From Fimenecus sp051881395 (GTDB lineage Bacteria > Bacillota > Clostridia > Oscillospirales > Acutalibacteraceae), in contig JBJEPU010000169.1 of NCBI GenBank assembly GCA_051881395.1, positions 1-33,427 of the forward strand: DNA of 33,427 bases, read 5' to 3'. Each line of letters begins with the position of its first letter. Within the stretch, counting starts at the first letter, position 1. The notes beneath the pieces were generated by a model. The model saw only the letters and a program-made list of their open reading frames with translations, made no database searches and was not told where the DNA came from. Shown here in pieces: positions 17,610 through 26,353 of this stretch. Position numbers and translations under genes: made by a program.

Positions 17610-18482
17610 ATGGCGGAAAACATCATCGAATTTCAAAATGTCTGCTATCGGTACGAGGCAGGCGAGGGGGAACAGCCCTTGCCGCTTTGTGTGGACAATG
17701 TAACACTCCATATCAAAAAAGGCGATTTCGTTGCGATTTTGGGGCACAATGGCTCGGGAAAATCCACCCTTGCCAAACTTTCCAATTCCATTTTAATTCC
17801 CGAAAGCGGCAAAGTGCTTGTCAACGGGATGGATACCGCCGATGAAGAACTTTCCTATGACATACGCAGTACCGTCGGCGTGGTGTTCCAAAATCCCGAC
17901 AATCAAATTGTCGCCTCTATTGTCGAGGAGGATGTCGCGTTCGGCCCCGAAAATTTGGGCGTTGCGCCCGCAGAAATCCGCCGCCGTGTAGACGATGCTT
18001 TACAGGCGGTCGGTATGTACGAGTACCGTCACCACGAGCCGCACAAGCTCTCGGGCGGGCAAAAACAGCGCGTGGCAATCGCGGGGATGATTGCGATGCT
18101 CCCTGCATGTATCGTGTTAGACGAGCCGACTGCTATGCTCGACCCTAAGGGCAGAAAAGAAGTTCTCGAAACCATACGCAAATTAAACCGTGAGCGCGGC
18201 ATTACGATTGTGTTTATCACGCATTTTATGGAAGAAGCCGCAACCGCGGATCGCGTGGTCGTGATGGATAACGCGAAAATACTGCTGGACGGCACACCGA
18301 AAGAAGTGTTCCGCAAGGCGGATTTGTTACAGCAAGTCGGGCTCGATGTGCCGAAAGCGGCGAGCCTAGCGTCCGAACTGAAAACAGCGGGCGTGCCGAT
18401 GCCTGACGATATTTTAACGGCTTCGGAGTTTTCCGATGCCATACTCAATTTACTCGGAGCGAAGTCAAATGCCGATTCTTGA
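17610..18482 (+). CDS. ecfA1: ECF transporter ATPase EcfA1
   Basis: This is one of the two ATPases of a group II energy-coupling-factor vitamin/metal transporter. The 290-residue product has Walker A GHNGSGKST (near residue 44), a Q-loop (FQNPDNQ), the signature LSGGQKQR, Walker B IVLDEP and the switch His in ITHFMEE. The C-terminal 60 residues form the EcfA-specific dimer or coupling extension. AAGGA precedes the ATG. The coding region overlaps ecfA2 by 14 bp. Confidence 0.95.
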   Translation: MAENIIEFQNVCYRYEAGEGEQPLPLCVDNVTLHIKKGDFVAILGHNGSGKSTLAKLSNSILIPESGKVLVNGMDTADEELSYDIRSTVGVVFQNPDNQIVASIVEEDVAFGPENLGVAPAEIRRRVDDALQAVGMYEYRHHEPHKLSGGQKQRVAIAGMIAMLPACIVLDEPTAMLDPKGRKEVLETIRKLNRERGITIVFITHFMEEAATADRVVVMDNAKILLDGTPKEVFRKADLLQQVGLDVPKAASLASELKTAGVPMPDDILTASEFSDAILNLLGAKSNADS

Positions 18483-19335
18483 AACGCAAAATTTAACCTA
18501 TGTTTACGGCGAGGGAACCCCGTTTCGCATTACCGCCGTGGAGGATGTCAACATTTCCGTCGAAAAGGGCGAATTTGTCGGCATTATCGGGCATACGGGC
18601 TCGGGCAAAAGCACCTTGGTACAGCATTTGAACGGGCTTTTAAAGCCGACTGCGGGCAAAATCCTATTAAACGGCGAGGATATACACAGCAGTAAAGAAC
18701 GCACCCGTGCCGCACGCTTTAAAGTCGGGCTTTGCTTTCAGTACCCCGAATACCAACTGTTTGAAAGCACCGTGTACCGCGATATTGCCTTCGGTCCGAA
18801 AAATATGGGGCTTTCCGAAGCGCAGGTTAAAGAGGCGGTTTTGCGCGCCGCGGAGTTTGTCGGCATTCACAAGGATTGGTTGGAAAAATCCCCCTTTGAT
18901 TTGTCGGGCGGTGAAAAACGCCGCGTGGCGATTGCGGGCGTGATGGCGATGGAGCCCGAAATTTTAATTTTGGACGAGCCCACCGCGGGGCTTGACCCGC
19001 GCGGCAGAGCGCGCCTTTCCGATATGATTGAAAATTACCGCCTGACGACGGGCAAAACCGTGATTATCGTTTCGCACAGTATGGACGATGTTGCTGCGTT
19101 TGCCTCCAAAGTCATTGTCATGGACCACGGGCACACGGCGCTTACCGGTACGGTCGGCGAGGTGTTTCGCCAAGTAGACCGCTTGTTGTCTATCGGGTTA
19201 GATGTGCCGCAAATTACGCGTATTTTCCTGCACTTAAAGGAACAGGGCTTGCCCGTGCGCACCGATATTTATACGGTCGAAGCGGCGAAACGCGAGCTTT
19301 TGCGCGTTCTGCGAGAGCGGGGGGCTGTGCAATGA
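18469..19335 (+). CDS. ecfA2: ECF transporter ATPase EcfA2
   Basis: This is the partner ATPase of EcfA1, 288 residues long, with Walker A GHTGSGKST, a Q-loop (FQYPEYQ), signature LSGGEKRR, Walker B ILDEP and switch His in VSHSMDD. The start at 18469 lies inside the end of ecfA1 with CGGAG upstream; an in-frame codon at 18436 would add 11 residues with no family support. Its stop overlaps the ecfT start as ATGA, so the three genes are translationally linked. Confidence 0.95.
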   Translation: MPILETQNLTYVYGEGTPFRITAVEDVNISVEKGEFVGIIGHTGSGKSTLVQHLNGLLKPTAGKILLNGEDIHSSKERTRAARFKVGLCFQYPEYQLFESTVYRDIAFGPKNMGLSEAQVKEAVLRAAEFVGIHKDWLEKSPFDLSGGEKRRVAIAGVMAMEPEILILDEPTAGLDPRGRARLSDMIENYRLTTGKTVIIVSHSMDDVAAFASKVIVMDHGHTALTGTVGEVFRQVDRLLSIGLDVPQITRIFLHLKEQGLPVRTDIYTVEAAKRELLRVLRERGAVQ

Positions 19336-20147
19336 TCAAAGATATTACCATCGGGCAGTATTTCCCCGGGCATTCCGTGGTGCACAAATTAGACCCGCGT
19401 TTAAAACTTGTTTTGACCTTTGTTTATATTCTGTTTATATTTTTCTGCAAAAATTTTGTATCGCTTGCCGTGATGGTGGCATATTTGCTTCTGACGGTGT
19501 TGCTGTCCAAAATTTCGGCGAAGATGCTTTTAAAAAGCCTGAAACCGATTGTCATTATCGTGGCGATTACCGCTGTGTTGCAGATTTTCTATAACAAAGA
19601 CGGTACGGTACTTTTGGAACTCGGCAAATTTCAGCTTACCTCAGGCGGCATCTATATGGCTGTGTTTACCACCATACGCATTGTCGCTTTGGTTGCGGCA
19701 AGCTCGATGCTGACTTACACCACCTCGCCGACGCTCTTAACCGACGCGATAGAACGGCTGTTTTCCCCTTTGAAGGTGTTGAAAATCAATGTCCATTCCA
19801 TTGCCATGATGATGACGATAGCTTTGCGCTTTATTCCGACGCTGATTGACGAGGTGGACAAAATTATGTCTGCCCAAAAAGCGCGCGGCGCGGAGTTGGA
19901 TACAGGCAATCTCATTCAGCGCGGCAAGGCGCTCGTACCCGTGTTTATTCCGCTGTTTGTCAACGCCTTTACGCGTGCTTACGATTTGGCGTTTGCCATG
20001 GAGTGCCGTTGTTACCGCGGCGGCGAGGGCAGAACACGACTTCGTGTGATGAAATTGCAGGCGCGGGACTATCTGGCAACTGCGTTTACCGCCGTTTGTA
20101 TGGCGGGGGTTTTGGTTGCAAACCATTTCCTAACCGCGGTTATCTAA
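19332..20147 (+). CDS. ecfT: ECF transporter transmembrane protein EcfT
   Basis: EcfT is the membrane scaffold that links the two ATPases to interchangeable substrate-binding S proteins. The 271-residue product has about five to six hydrophobic segments and the cytoplasmic coupling helices with Ala-Arg-Gly motifs (KARGAEL near residue 185 and a degenerate counterpart at CRCYRGGEGR). The start overlaps the ecfA2 stop by 4 bp. No S component is encoded in this window, as expected for a shared group II module. Confidence 0.95.
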   Translation: MIKDITIGQYFPGHSVVHKLDPRLKLVLTFVYILFIFFCKNFVSLAVMVAYLLLTVLLSKISAKMLLKSLKPIVIIVAITAVLQIFYNKDGTVLLELGKFQLTSGGIYMAVFTTIRIVALVAASSMLTYTTSPTLLTDAIERLFSPLKVLKINVHSIAMMMTIALRFIPTLIDEVDKIMSAQKARGAELDTGNLIQRGKALVPVFIPLFVNAFTRAYDLAFAMECRCYRGGEGRTRLRVMKLQARDYLATAFTAVCMAGVLVANHFLTAVI

Positions 20148-20169
20148 TCAAAAAGGATTTTTTTATAGT

Positions 20170-20910
20170 ATGAAAAACTACTTACTGACTTTGGCATTTG
20201 ACGGCACAAATTACCACGGCTGGCAGGTGCAGGAAAACGCCGTCACCGTGCAGGAGACCTTGCAAAACGCCGCCGAACAAATTCTCGGTGTGCGGGAAAA
20301 TATCATCGGTTGCAGTCGCACGGACGCTTTCGTGCACGCAAATATGTTCTGTTGCAATCTACGCACCGAAAAAGAAATGGCGCCCGAAAAACTGCAAACG
20401 GCGCTCAATGCCGTTTTGCCGCGGGATATTGCCGTGCTCGACTGCGGCGAGGTACCGTACGATTTTCACGCGCGGTATGACTGCACGGGAAAAACCTATC
20501 AATATTGGATTTTAAACCGACAGGTGCGCGACCCGTTTTACGAAAATCGCGCCTACCATTATCCGTGGCATATACACGCGGACTTTTTAAACGAACAGGC
20601 ACAGCAGTTTTTGGGGTTACACGATTTTTCCGCATTTTGCGCGTCAAAAACCGCCGTGGAGGACAAGGTGCGTGAAATTCGCCGCATGGAAGTGCGCCGT
20701 GACGGCGATTTTGTGAAAATCACCGTCGAGGGCAACGGATTTCTCTACAATATGGTGCGCATTATGGTCGGCACGCTGTTGGAAATCAACAGCGGCAAAC
20801 TCCCGCGGGATTGTATTCCCGCGATCTTAGAAAGCAAAGACCGCAAAAGGGCAGGGGTAACCGCGCCCGCGCAGGGCTTGTATTTACACAAGGTTTACTA
20901 TGACAGATAA
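20170..20910 (+). CDS. truA: tRNA pseudouridine(38-40) synthase TruA
   Basis: TruA isomerises uridines 38-40 in the tRNA anticodon stem-loop. The 246-residue length is normal. The catalytic Asp52 lies in CSRTDAFVHA, where the usual glycine (RTDAGVHA) is replaced by phenylalanine; other variants at that site exist, so activity is expected. The C-terminal FLYNMVRIMVG segment is typical. An AAAGGA site precedes the start. It follows ecfT by 22 bp, the usual order in Firmicutes. Confidence 0.95.
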   Translation: MKNYLLTLAFDGTNYHGWQVQENAVTVQETLQNAAEQILGVRENIIGCSRTDAFVHANMFCCNLRTEKEMAPEKLQTALNAVLPRDIAVLDCGEVPYDFHARYDCTGKTYQYWILNRQVRDPFYENRAYHYPWHIHADFLNEQAQQFLGLHDFSAFCASKTAVEDKVREIRRMEVRRDGDFVKITVEGNGFLYNMVRIMVGTLLEINSGKLPRDCIPAILESKDRKRAGVTAPAQGLYLHKVYYDR

Positions 20911-20924
20911 AACGGGGTGAGACT

Positions 20925-22099
20925 ATGGCACAGCAAACCGGCACGAACCGAACGCAAAATACAGGGCAAAAAGCAAACCGAAAAAAACGCAGTACCAAGG
21001 CGCAGACGCGCTCTTTGGCGGTGTTAAAGGCGGTTTGTATGATTGCCGTTCTGCTGATTTTGGTTGTGATTGCGGCATATCGTTTCGGCAATATCACCTT
21101 TTCCAGCGTCGGGGACTATTTTACCGCGCTGATTTCCGACACCAAAAACGGCGACGGCTATCCGTATTATTTTGAAAGCACCAATGTGGAGTCTGTGCAG
21201 GCCGTCGGCTCGGATTTGTTTGTCCTCGGCGACGATGCCACCTTTGTGCTCGACAATACCGCGCGAAAACTCGGCTACACACAGCATGCCTTTTCCAATC
21301 CCGTCGCGTACAGCGCCGGCGGCAGAGTGTTGCTTTTAGATGTCGGAGAAACTTCTGTTCGGGTACTGTCCAAAACAAAAATATTATATGAAGAAAACTT
21401 TCCGCATAAGCTGTTAACGGGTGCAATCGGCAAAGACGGTACGGTTGCCATTGCCTCCCGCGGGGAAAACTCGCAAAGTATGCTGACGGTATACAACAAA
21501 AATCACAAAGAGGTTTTTGTGTGGAATTGTGCTTCTGAAAATATTGTCGCTGTGGCGGTGTCGGATAACGGCAAGCGCGCGGCAGTCAGTGTTATCGGTG
21601 CGCAAAACGGCGAGTTATACTGCAAGGTGCATCTCTTTGATTTTTCGTATTCAGAACCGATTGCTTCGTTTGCGTATACCGATACCGTGTCGGGATTACA
21701 GTTTTTAAGCGGAAATCACCTGCTTGTGTACGGTAAGAATGTGTTTACGGTGGTGGACGGGGACAAAAAGGAATTGGAAGAGGATTTGTCTTTAAATACG
21801 CTGTCTCGCGTGTATTCAGACGACAACAGCCATTATACGGCGGTGGTGCTTTCCAAATACGGCAGTTCCGCGTCGAAAATCATTAAGAGTTATGACCGCA
21901 AAGGCAATCTTTTGTTTGAAACCGAGCTTCCCGAAAGCGTGAAAGGCGTTTCCTGCAACAGCACCTATGTTTCCGTCCTGACCGACAATTTCTTATACAA
22001 CTACAATCACAAAGGAGAATTGGTCGGAAAATCCGCTGTGGATGCTGACTGTTTAAAACCCTTCACAGACGGCAAATATACTTATGTGTATGCGATGAG
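20925..22099 (+). CDS. DUF5711 family membrane-anchored beta-propeller-like protein (3' end lost in gap)
   Basis: At least 391 residues are present before the coding region enters the N run. The N-terminus is basic and polar (NRTQNTGQKANRKKR), followed by one transmembrane segment near residues 34-53 and a large extracytoplasmic domain. That domain has recurring beta-strand blocks (VLDNTARKLG, LLLDVGETSV, VYNKNHKEV, VVDGDKKEL) like a WD/PQQ-type propeller. The match is to DUF5711, a Clostridia family of unknown function often next to CvpA. The C-terminus is missing only because of the assembly gap. Confidence 0.75.
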
Positions 22100-22199
22100 N
22101 NNNNNNNNNNNNNNNNNNNNNNNNNNNNNNNNNNNNNNNNNNNNNNNNNNNNNNNNNNNNNNNNNNNNNNNNNNNNNNNNNNNNNNNNNNNNNNNNNNN
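22100..22199. other. assembly gap (100 N)
   Basis: Exactly 100 undetermined bases, the conventional size for a gap of unknown length. It removes the end of the DUF5711 gene and the start of the cvpA-like gene, so the true distance between them cannot be read. Confidence 0.99.
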
Positions 22200-22738
22200 C
22201 ATTTATGTCTGACCGCATTGAAACAAAAATTGAAGAAACGCTGACTACCGGCGAAGCGGCAACCAATACCAAAAAGGCGGCGGCTGTGCTGGAAAGCCTC
22301 CCCGGCTTTGTGAAAGGGTATTTGGAAAAATCCGGCGTCAGCGCAGATGTGCTGGCACAACAAATTGCAAGCGGGCAAGCAAGCAAGGATACGGCGTCGT
22401 ATCTGGAAGCCGAATTTGCACAGCCGATTTGTGAAGCGGTGCTGACAGGGATTTTGTTCCTGTTGTTCTGTGCGGTGCTTGGCTGTCTGTTGCAATGGGT
22501 GGCAGGCGGAATTGCAAAACTCTTTAAACTGCCGATTGTCAAAACGGCAAATGCCGCGTTGGGCGCTGTGTTCGGCGCGCTGAAAGGCGCAGTCCTTGTT
22601 TATATTGCGGTTGCCCTTTTGGTTTTTCTCGCGCCGCGTTCCTCCAACGGCAAAGTTCAGCAGGCGGTGCACGACTCCCAAGTCGTCACATTCACAGAGC
22701 AGTATTTACCCGAATCTATATTCGGGGAATGGATATGA
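22200..22738 (+). CDS. CvpA family membrane protein (5' end lost in gap)
   Basis: The reading frame is open from the gap to TGA at 22736-22738, giving about 179 residues. A methionine at 22205 exists but is probably internal, because CvpA proteins begin with hydrophobic helices and these are absent here. The visible part has an amphipathic region, then two strong membrane segments (roughly LTGILFLLFCAVLGCLL and LKGAVLVYIAVALLVFL). The family was named for colicin V production in E. coli; in Firmicutes its role is poorly defined. The stop codon is 10 bp before pgsA, suggesting co-transcription. Confidence 0.75.
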
Positions 22739-22748
22739 GGTGTAACAA

Positions 22749-23396
22749 ATGAAAGAAAATTTAAAAAGTCTGTTTACGGGCTGTTTAACGGTACCGAATC
22801 TCCTGTCGCTGATTCGTATTCTGTTAATTCCCGTGTTTGGTGTGCTGTTTTATCAAGGGCATATCGGCTGGGCGGTCATTGTATTGGTTATTTCGGGCTT
22901 GACTGACTTTTTTGACGGCAAAATTGCCCGCCGCTTCAACCAAATCAGCGAACTCGGGAAGATGCTTGACCCCGTGGCGGACAAATTAACCCAAATCACA
23001 ATCGCCATCGTGATTTTCCTGGAATTCAATAAGTCCACAAATCCCACAATGCAGTGGTTTAAATGGGTGTTCCTGTTTTTCCTGTTCAAAGAACTGCTCA
23101 TGGTGATTATCGGCGCCATTATGCTTGCCTGTGGGTTGCGCCCCGTGGCGGCGGAAATCTACGGGAAGGTCGCTACCTTCGTATTTTATGCGGTGATGGT
23201 GTTGGTCATTGCCTTCGGTCCCGAAATCGGCGCACTGCGCACCCTGTTCGTGTTGCCCGATTGGCTGATGATTGCGTTGGTGATTTTGGCGGCAGTGCTC
23301 ACCTTTATTGCGCTGTTAAGCTATGCGCCGCCGACCTATAAGCAGTTTAAAGAGAAAAAAGCAGAAAATAACGCAAAGAAAGAATCCGAGGAATAA
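22749..23396 (+). CDS. pgsA: CDP-diacylglycerol--glycerol-3-phosphate 3-phosphatidyltransferase
   Basis: PgsA makes phosphatidylglycerophosphate, the committed step to phosphatidylglycerol. The 215-residue multi-pass protein contains the full CDP-alcohol phosphotransferase motif D-x2-DG-x2-AR-x8-G-x3-D-x3-D, seen from DFFDGKIAR to LDPVADK around residues 55-78. The C-terminal 20 residues are charged and lysine-rich. A GAGGTG site overlaps the end of the cvpA-like gene. Confidence 0.93.
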   Translation: MKENLKSLFTGCLTVPNLLSLIRILLIPVFGVLFYQGHIGWAVIVLVISGLTDFFDGKIARRFNQISELGKMLDPVADKLTQITIAIVIFLEFNKSTNPTMQWFKWVFLFFLFKELLMVIIGAIMLACGLRPVAAEIYGKVATFVFYAVMVLVIAFGPEIGALRTLFVLPDWLMIALVILAAVLTFIALLSYAPPTYKQFKEKKAENNAKKESEE

Positions 23397-23402
23397 TAAC
23401 GA

Positions 23403-25745
23403 ATGAACAAAAATATGCTGTGCAGCAGATGTCACAAAAACCCCGCGGTCTTTTTCATCTCAAAGGTGGAAGGGGATAAGACCACCAACGAGGGGCTTTG
23501 CATTAAATGTGCAATGGAGCTGAACATCGGACCTGTCAAACAAATTATGGAACAGATGGGGATTACCGAGGAAGAAATGGATGAAGTCTCTGAACAAATG
23601 GAGCAGATGATGGAAAATATGGACGGCGAGGACGGGTTTCAGCCCGGTGGTGCATTGCCGCTCTCTTTCCTGCAAGGGATGTTCCCCGGGATGCAAAATC
23701 CGAACAAAGACGATGCGGACGAGGATTTGATTGACCCGTCCGAGGTCTCCGTTGTTGATGAGCCGAAAAACGGCAGAACGAAGAAGAAACAGGGAAACAA
23801 AAACAAAAAACGCAAATATCTTTCGCTCTACTGCACGGATTTAACCGAACGCGCACGGGAAGGAAAGTTAGACCGCATCATCGGGCGTGAACGCGAAATT
23901 GCCCGCACGGTGCAGATATTGTGCCGCCGTACCAAAAACAATCCGTGCCTAATCGGTGAACCCGGCGTCGGTAAGACGGCGATTGCCGAGGGCTTAGCGC
24001 AAAAAATTGCCGCAGGTGAGGTGCCTGCCAAGCTTGCCGATAAAGAAATCCACTTGCTGGATTTGACCGCTTTGGTCGCGGGAACACAGTTCCGCGGGCA
24101 GTTTGAAAGCCGCATTAAGGGCTTGATTGAAGAGGTCAAATCCGAGGGCAATATTATCCTGTTTATTGACGAGGTACACAATTTGGTCGGCACGGGCGAC
24201 GCTGAGGGCACGATGAACGCCGCCAATATTATGAAGCCGGCGCTGTCCCGCGGGGAAATTCAAGTCATCGGCGCAACCACCTTTAACGAATACCGTAAAA
24301 ACATTGAAAAGGACGCCGCGCTCGAACGCCGCTTCCAACCGGTTACCGTGGAAGAGCCCTCTGTGCAGGACGCATACGAAATGCTGCTCGGCATTAAAAA
24401 GTATTACGAGGATTACCACAAGGTGCAGATTTCCGACAACCTTGTGTATAAAGCCGTGGTGCTGTCCGAACGCTATATTACAGACCGCTTTTTGCCCGAC
24501 AAGGCGATTGACCTTTTGGATGAAGCGTGCACCTGCGCAAATCTGCGCAACAAGGCTATCAGCGAGTACGAACTGTTCTTAAAGCACAAAGCGGAGCTGA
24601 AAGACGAGGAAGAGGCTTTGGTCTCGGCGGTCGAAACGGAAAATGACGAAGCAAAGAAAAACGAAAGCTATGCCAAATTGGCGCGCGTGCGTACGGAGTT
24701 GATTTCCTGCGAAAACAAAGAAAAGGATTTGCAGGAAAAGGCGAGCGATAACCGCGTGGTCGAGGAGGATTTGGCAAAGGTGATTAACCTTTGGACGGGC
24801 ATTCCCACCACCAAAATCGTCGAGGGCGATGTCAAACGCCTGGTCGGTATGGAGGACCGCTTGAAAGCGCATATCATCGGGCAGGACGAAGCTGTGGATT
24901 TGGTTGCTGCGGCGATAAAGCGCAGTCGTATGCAGTTGTCCGTACAAAAACGCCCTGCATCTTTCATTTTTGTCGGACCCACGGGCGTCGGCAAAACCGA
25001 ATTGGTCAAACAGCTTTCCTATGAACTGTTTGACACGCCCGAAACACTGATTCGGTTGGATATGTCTGAATTTATGGAGAAGCATTCCGTTTCCCGTTTA
25101 ATCGGCTCGCCGCCCGGCTATGTTGGGTATGACGAGGCAGGGCAGTTGACTGAAAAGGTCAGAAGAAAGCCCTATTCCATCATTTTGTTCGATGAAATCG
25201 AGAAAGCGCACCCCGATGTAATGAATATTTTGTTGCAAATTCTCGACGAGGGCAAAACCAACGACGCCCACGGCAGAACGGTCAGTTTCGCCAATACGGT
25301 AATTATTATGACCTCCAATGCCGGCAGTGAGCGTAAAACAGCCGCAATGGGCTTCGGTAAAGCGGCAGGGGAAGTCAAGCGCGAAATGGCAGTGAAAGCT
25401 CTGCGGGAATTCCTGCGCCCCGAGTTTATCGGCAGAGTCGATGAAATCGTGGTCTTTAATGAGCTTACCGAAGAAAATTACTGCAAAATTGCGGAATTAA
25501 TGCTCGGCGAATTGGGTACCGCATTGCAGGATAAAGGGATTCAATTCTCGTATGATACCGATGTACCGTCGTTCTTGGTCGGCAAAATGGACGGGAATGT
25601 CCGCGGCGCCAGAGATTTGCGCAATGTCATTCGCCGAAACGCGGAGGATAAAATTTCGTCGTATTTGGTCGAGCATTGCGACGAACCGTTGCACACCGTG
25701 CATCTTGTGTGCAAAGACGACGGCTTGCAACTGTCGGTTTCCTAA
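23403..25745 (+). CDS. clpE: ClpE-like ATP-dependent Clp protease ATPase with N-terminal zinc ribbon
   Basis: The 780-residue product is an HSP100 unfoldase. The N-terminus has Cys7, Cys10, Cys33 and Cys36, a ClpE/McsA-type zinc ribbon, and lacks the double Clp_N repeat of ClpC and ClpA. An acidic, methionine-rich stretch and a Lys-rich linker (about 124-137) follow. D1 has Walker A GEPGVGKT (185-192) and Walker B Asp256-Glu257; a coiled-coil/UVR-like middle region spans about 395-450. D2 has Walker A GPTGVGKT (525-532). MGF at 649-651 occupies the position of the ClpP-docking loop, so it should feed ClpP. No CtsR or HrcA box is apparent upstream; it is 6 bp from pgsA. It could equally be named a divergent ClpC. 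Confidence 0.88.
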   Translation: MNKNMLCSRCHKNPAVFFISKVEGDKTTNEGLCIKCAMELNIGPVKQIMEQMGITEEEMDEVSEQMEQMMENMDGEDGFQPGGALPLSFLQGMFPGMQNPNKDDADEDLIDPSEVSVVDEPKNGRTKKKQGNKNKKRKYLSLYCTDLTERAREGKLDRIIGREREIARTVQILCRRTKNNPCLIGEPGVGKTAIAEGLAQKIAAGEVPAKLADKEIHLLDLTALVAGTQFRGQFESRIKGLIEEVKSEGNIILFIDEVHNLVGTGDAEGTMNAANIMKPALSRGEIQVIGATTFNEYRKNIEKDAALERRFQPVTVEEPSVQDAYEMLLGIKKYYEDYHKVQISDNLVYKAVVLSERYITDRFLPDKAIDLLDEACTCANLRNKAISEYELFLKHKAELKDEEEALVSAVETENDEAKKNESYAKLARVRTELISCENKEKDLQEKASDNRVVEEDLAKVINLWTGIPTTKIVEGDVKRLVGMEDRLKAHIIGQDEAVDLVAAAIKRSRMQLSVQKRPASFIFVGPTGVGKTELVKQLSYELFDTPETLIRLDMSEFMEKHSVSRLIGSPPGYVGYDEAGQLTEKVRRKPYSIILFDEIEKAHPDVMNILLQILDEGKTNDAHGRTVSFANTVIIMTSNAGSERKTAAMGFGKAAGEVKREMAVKALREFLRPEFIGRVDEIVVFNELTEENYCKIAELMLGELGTALQDKGIQFSYDTDVPSFLVGKMDGNVRGARDLRNVIRRNAEDKISSYLVEHCDEPLHTVHLVCKDDGLQLSVS

Positions 25746-25759
25746 TATTTGTTGCTTAC

Positions 25760-25797
25760 GCACGGATTTTTCCATGATGAAAAATCCGTGCTTTTTT
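25760..25797 (+). terminator. terminator after the ClpE-like gene
   Basis: A perfect 12-bp stem (25760-25771 with 25780-25791), an 8-nt loop and six T residues (25792-25797) follow the stop codon by 14 bp. Confidence 0.93.
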
Positions 25798-25869
25798 GTG
25801 CGTGCGTTCTGAGATTGCCGAAAATCGCCTTTCTTGTCAAAAATTGTGGTAAAAAAGCACAAATAATAC

Positions 25870-25898
25870 TTTACGAACGGAAATTGTTGTGATAAAAT
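25870..25898 (+). promoter_or_regulatory. promoter of the 54-residue ORF
   Basis: TTTACG (25870-25875) and TAAAAT (25893-25898) are separated by 17 bp in an AT-rich stretch between the clp terminator and the small ORF, 49 bp upstream of its start codon. Confidence 0.5.
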
Positions 25899-25947
25899 AT
25901 AACTGACCGTTTGATACAGCAAATTAAAAAACAGGGACGGATGGAAT

Positions 25948-26112
25948 ATGGATTTGGAAAAAGTCACAGATTTATCGTACGCAGAAAAAACCTTGCTCGG
26001 AAAATACCGTTTGTGTTCTGAGCAAGAAAAGGCTGAAATCCGCGCGCAAATGCAAGACCTGCTCAAAAAAGACGAACAGCCTGACGCACAGGACGATACG
26101 CCGAACGCGTAA
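25948..26112 (+). CDS. small acidic/helical protein, unknown function
   Basis: A 54-residue ORF starting MDLEKVTDLSYAEK and ending in an Asp/Gln/Pro-rich tail (QPDAQDDTPNA). The central part is strongly helix-forming and charged, with one cysteine and no membrane segment. Support comes from an AGGGACGG ribosome-like site, a plausible promoter, position between a terminator and another promoter, and codon use like the neighbours. An in-frame alternative start is absent; the ATG at 25941 is in another frame. I cannot name a family. Confidence 0.55.
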   Translation: MDLEKVTDLSYAEKTLLGKYRLCSEQEKAEIRAQMQDLLKKDEQPDAQDDTPNA

Positions 26113-26159
26113 TCCTATGCGGAAAGTCCGATTTTCGGGACACAGTTGTTTCTTGCGGT

Positions 26160-26188
26160 TTGTAAAGCGCGTTAAAAAAGAATATACT
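26160..26188 (+). promoter_or_regulatory. promoter of the riboswitch transcript
   Basis: TTGTAA (26160-26165) and TATACT (26183-26188) are separated by 17 bp. Transcription would begin near 26195, just where the left strand of the predicted P1 helix begins. Confidence 0.65.
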
Positions 26189-26194
26189 GTCTAT

Positions 26195-26307
26195 ACCATA
26201 AAGAGTGCGCGAGGGACAAGCCCGTTGACCGCACAGCAACCTGCGCGTGTTTTGCCGCTTCGCGAACATGACGCCCAAGCGTAAGGTGCTAATGCTTGTA
26301 CGATGGT
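26195..26307 (+). promoter_or_regulatory. SAM-I-clan-like riboswitch aptamer (possibly the SAM-I/IV-type variant)
   Basis: The core at about 26211-26241 matches the S-box pattern in order: GAGGGAC, then GCCCG, TGA and GCAACC. It is followed downstream (26283-26294) by AAGGTGCTAATG, equivalent to the S-box GGUGCCAAUUCC segment, and then GATGG. Helices can be drawn: P1 ACCAT (26195-26199) with ATGGT (26303-26307); P2 around TGCGC with GCGCG; a stem-loop ACGC-CCAA-GCGT near 26270-26281. The CCGCACAGCAACC junction and the short P1 differ from classical SAM-I and recall the SAM-IV or SAM-I/IV arrangement. Ligand identity is inferred from clan similarity; I could not run a covariance model. Confidence 0.75.
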
Positions 26308-26314
26308 CAAGAAT

Positions 26315-26353
26315 GCCCCTGCCCGTTGTGCATGACGGGCAGGGGCGCTTTTT
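26315..26353 (+). terminator. expression-platform terminator of the riboswitch
   Basis: A perfect 12-bp GC-rich stem (26315-26326 with 26335-26346) with an 8-nt loop is followed by GCTTTTT. It starts 7 nt after the right strand of P1, the usual spacing for transcription-attenuating riboswitches. It ends 36 bp before the next start codon. Confidence 0.88.

Noticed and set aside
26190..26353. T-box leader
   Set aside because: No T-box sequence (AGGGTGGNACCGCG) is present, whereas the GAGGGA, GCAACC and GGTGC segments match the SAM clan.
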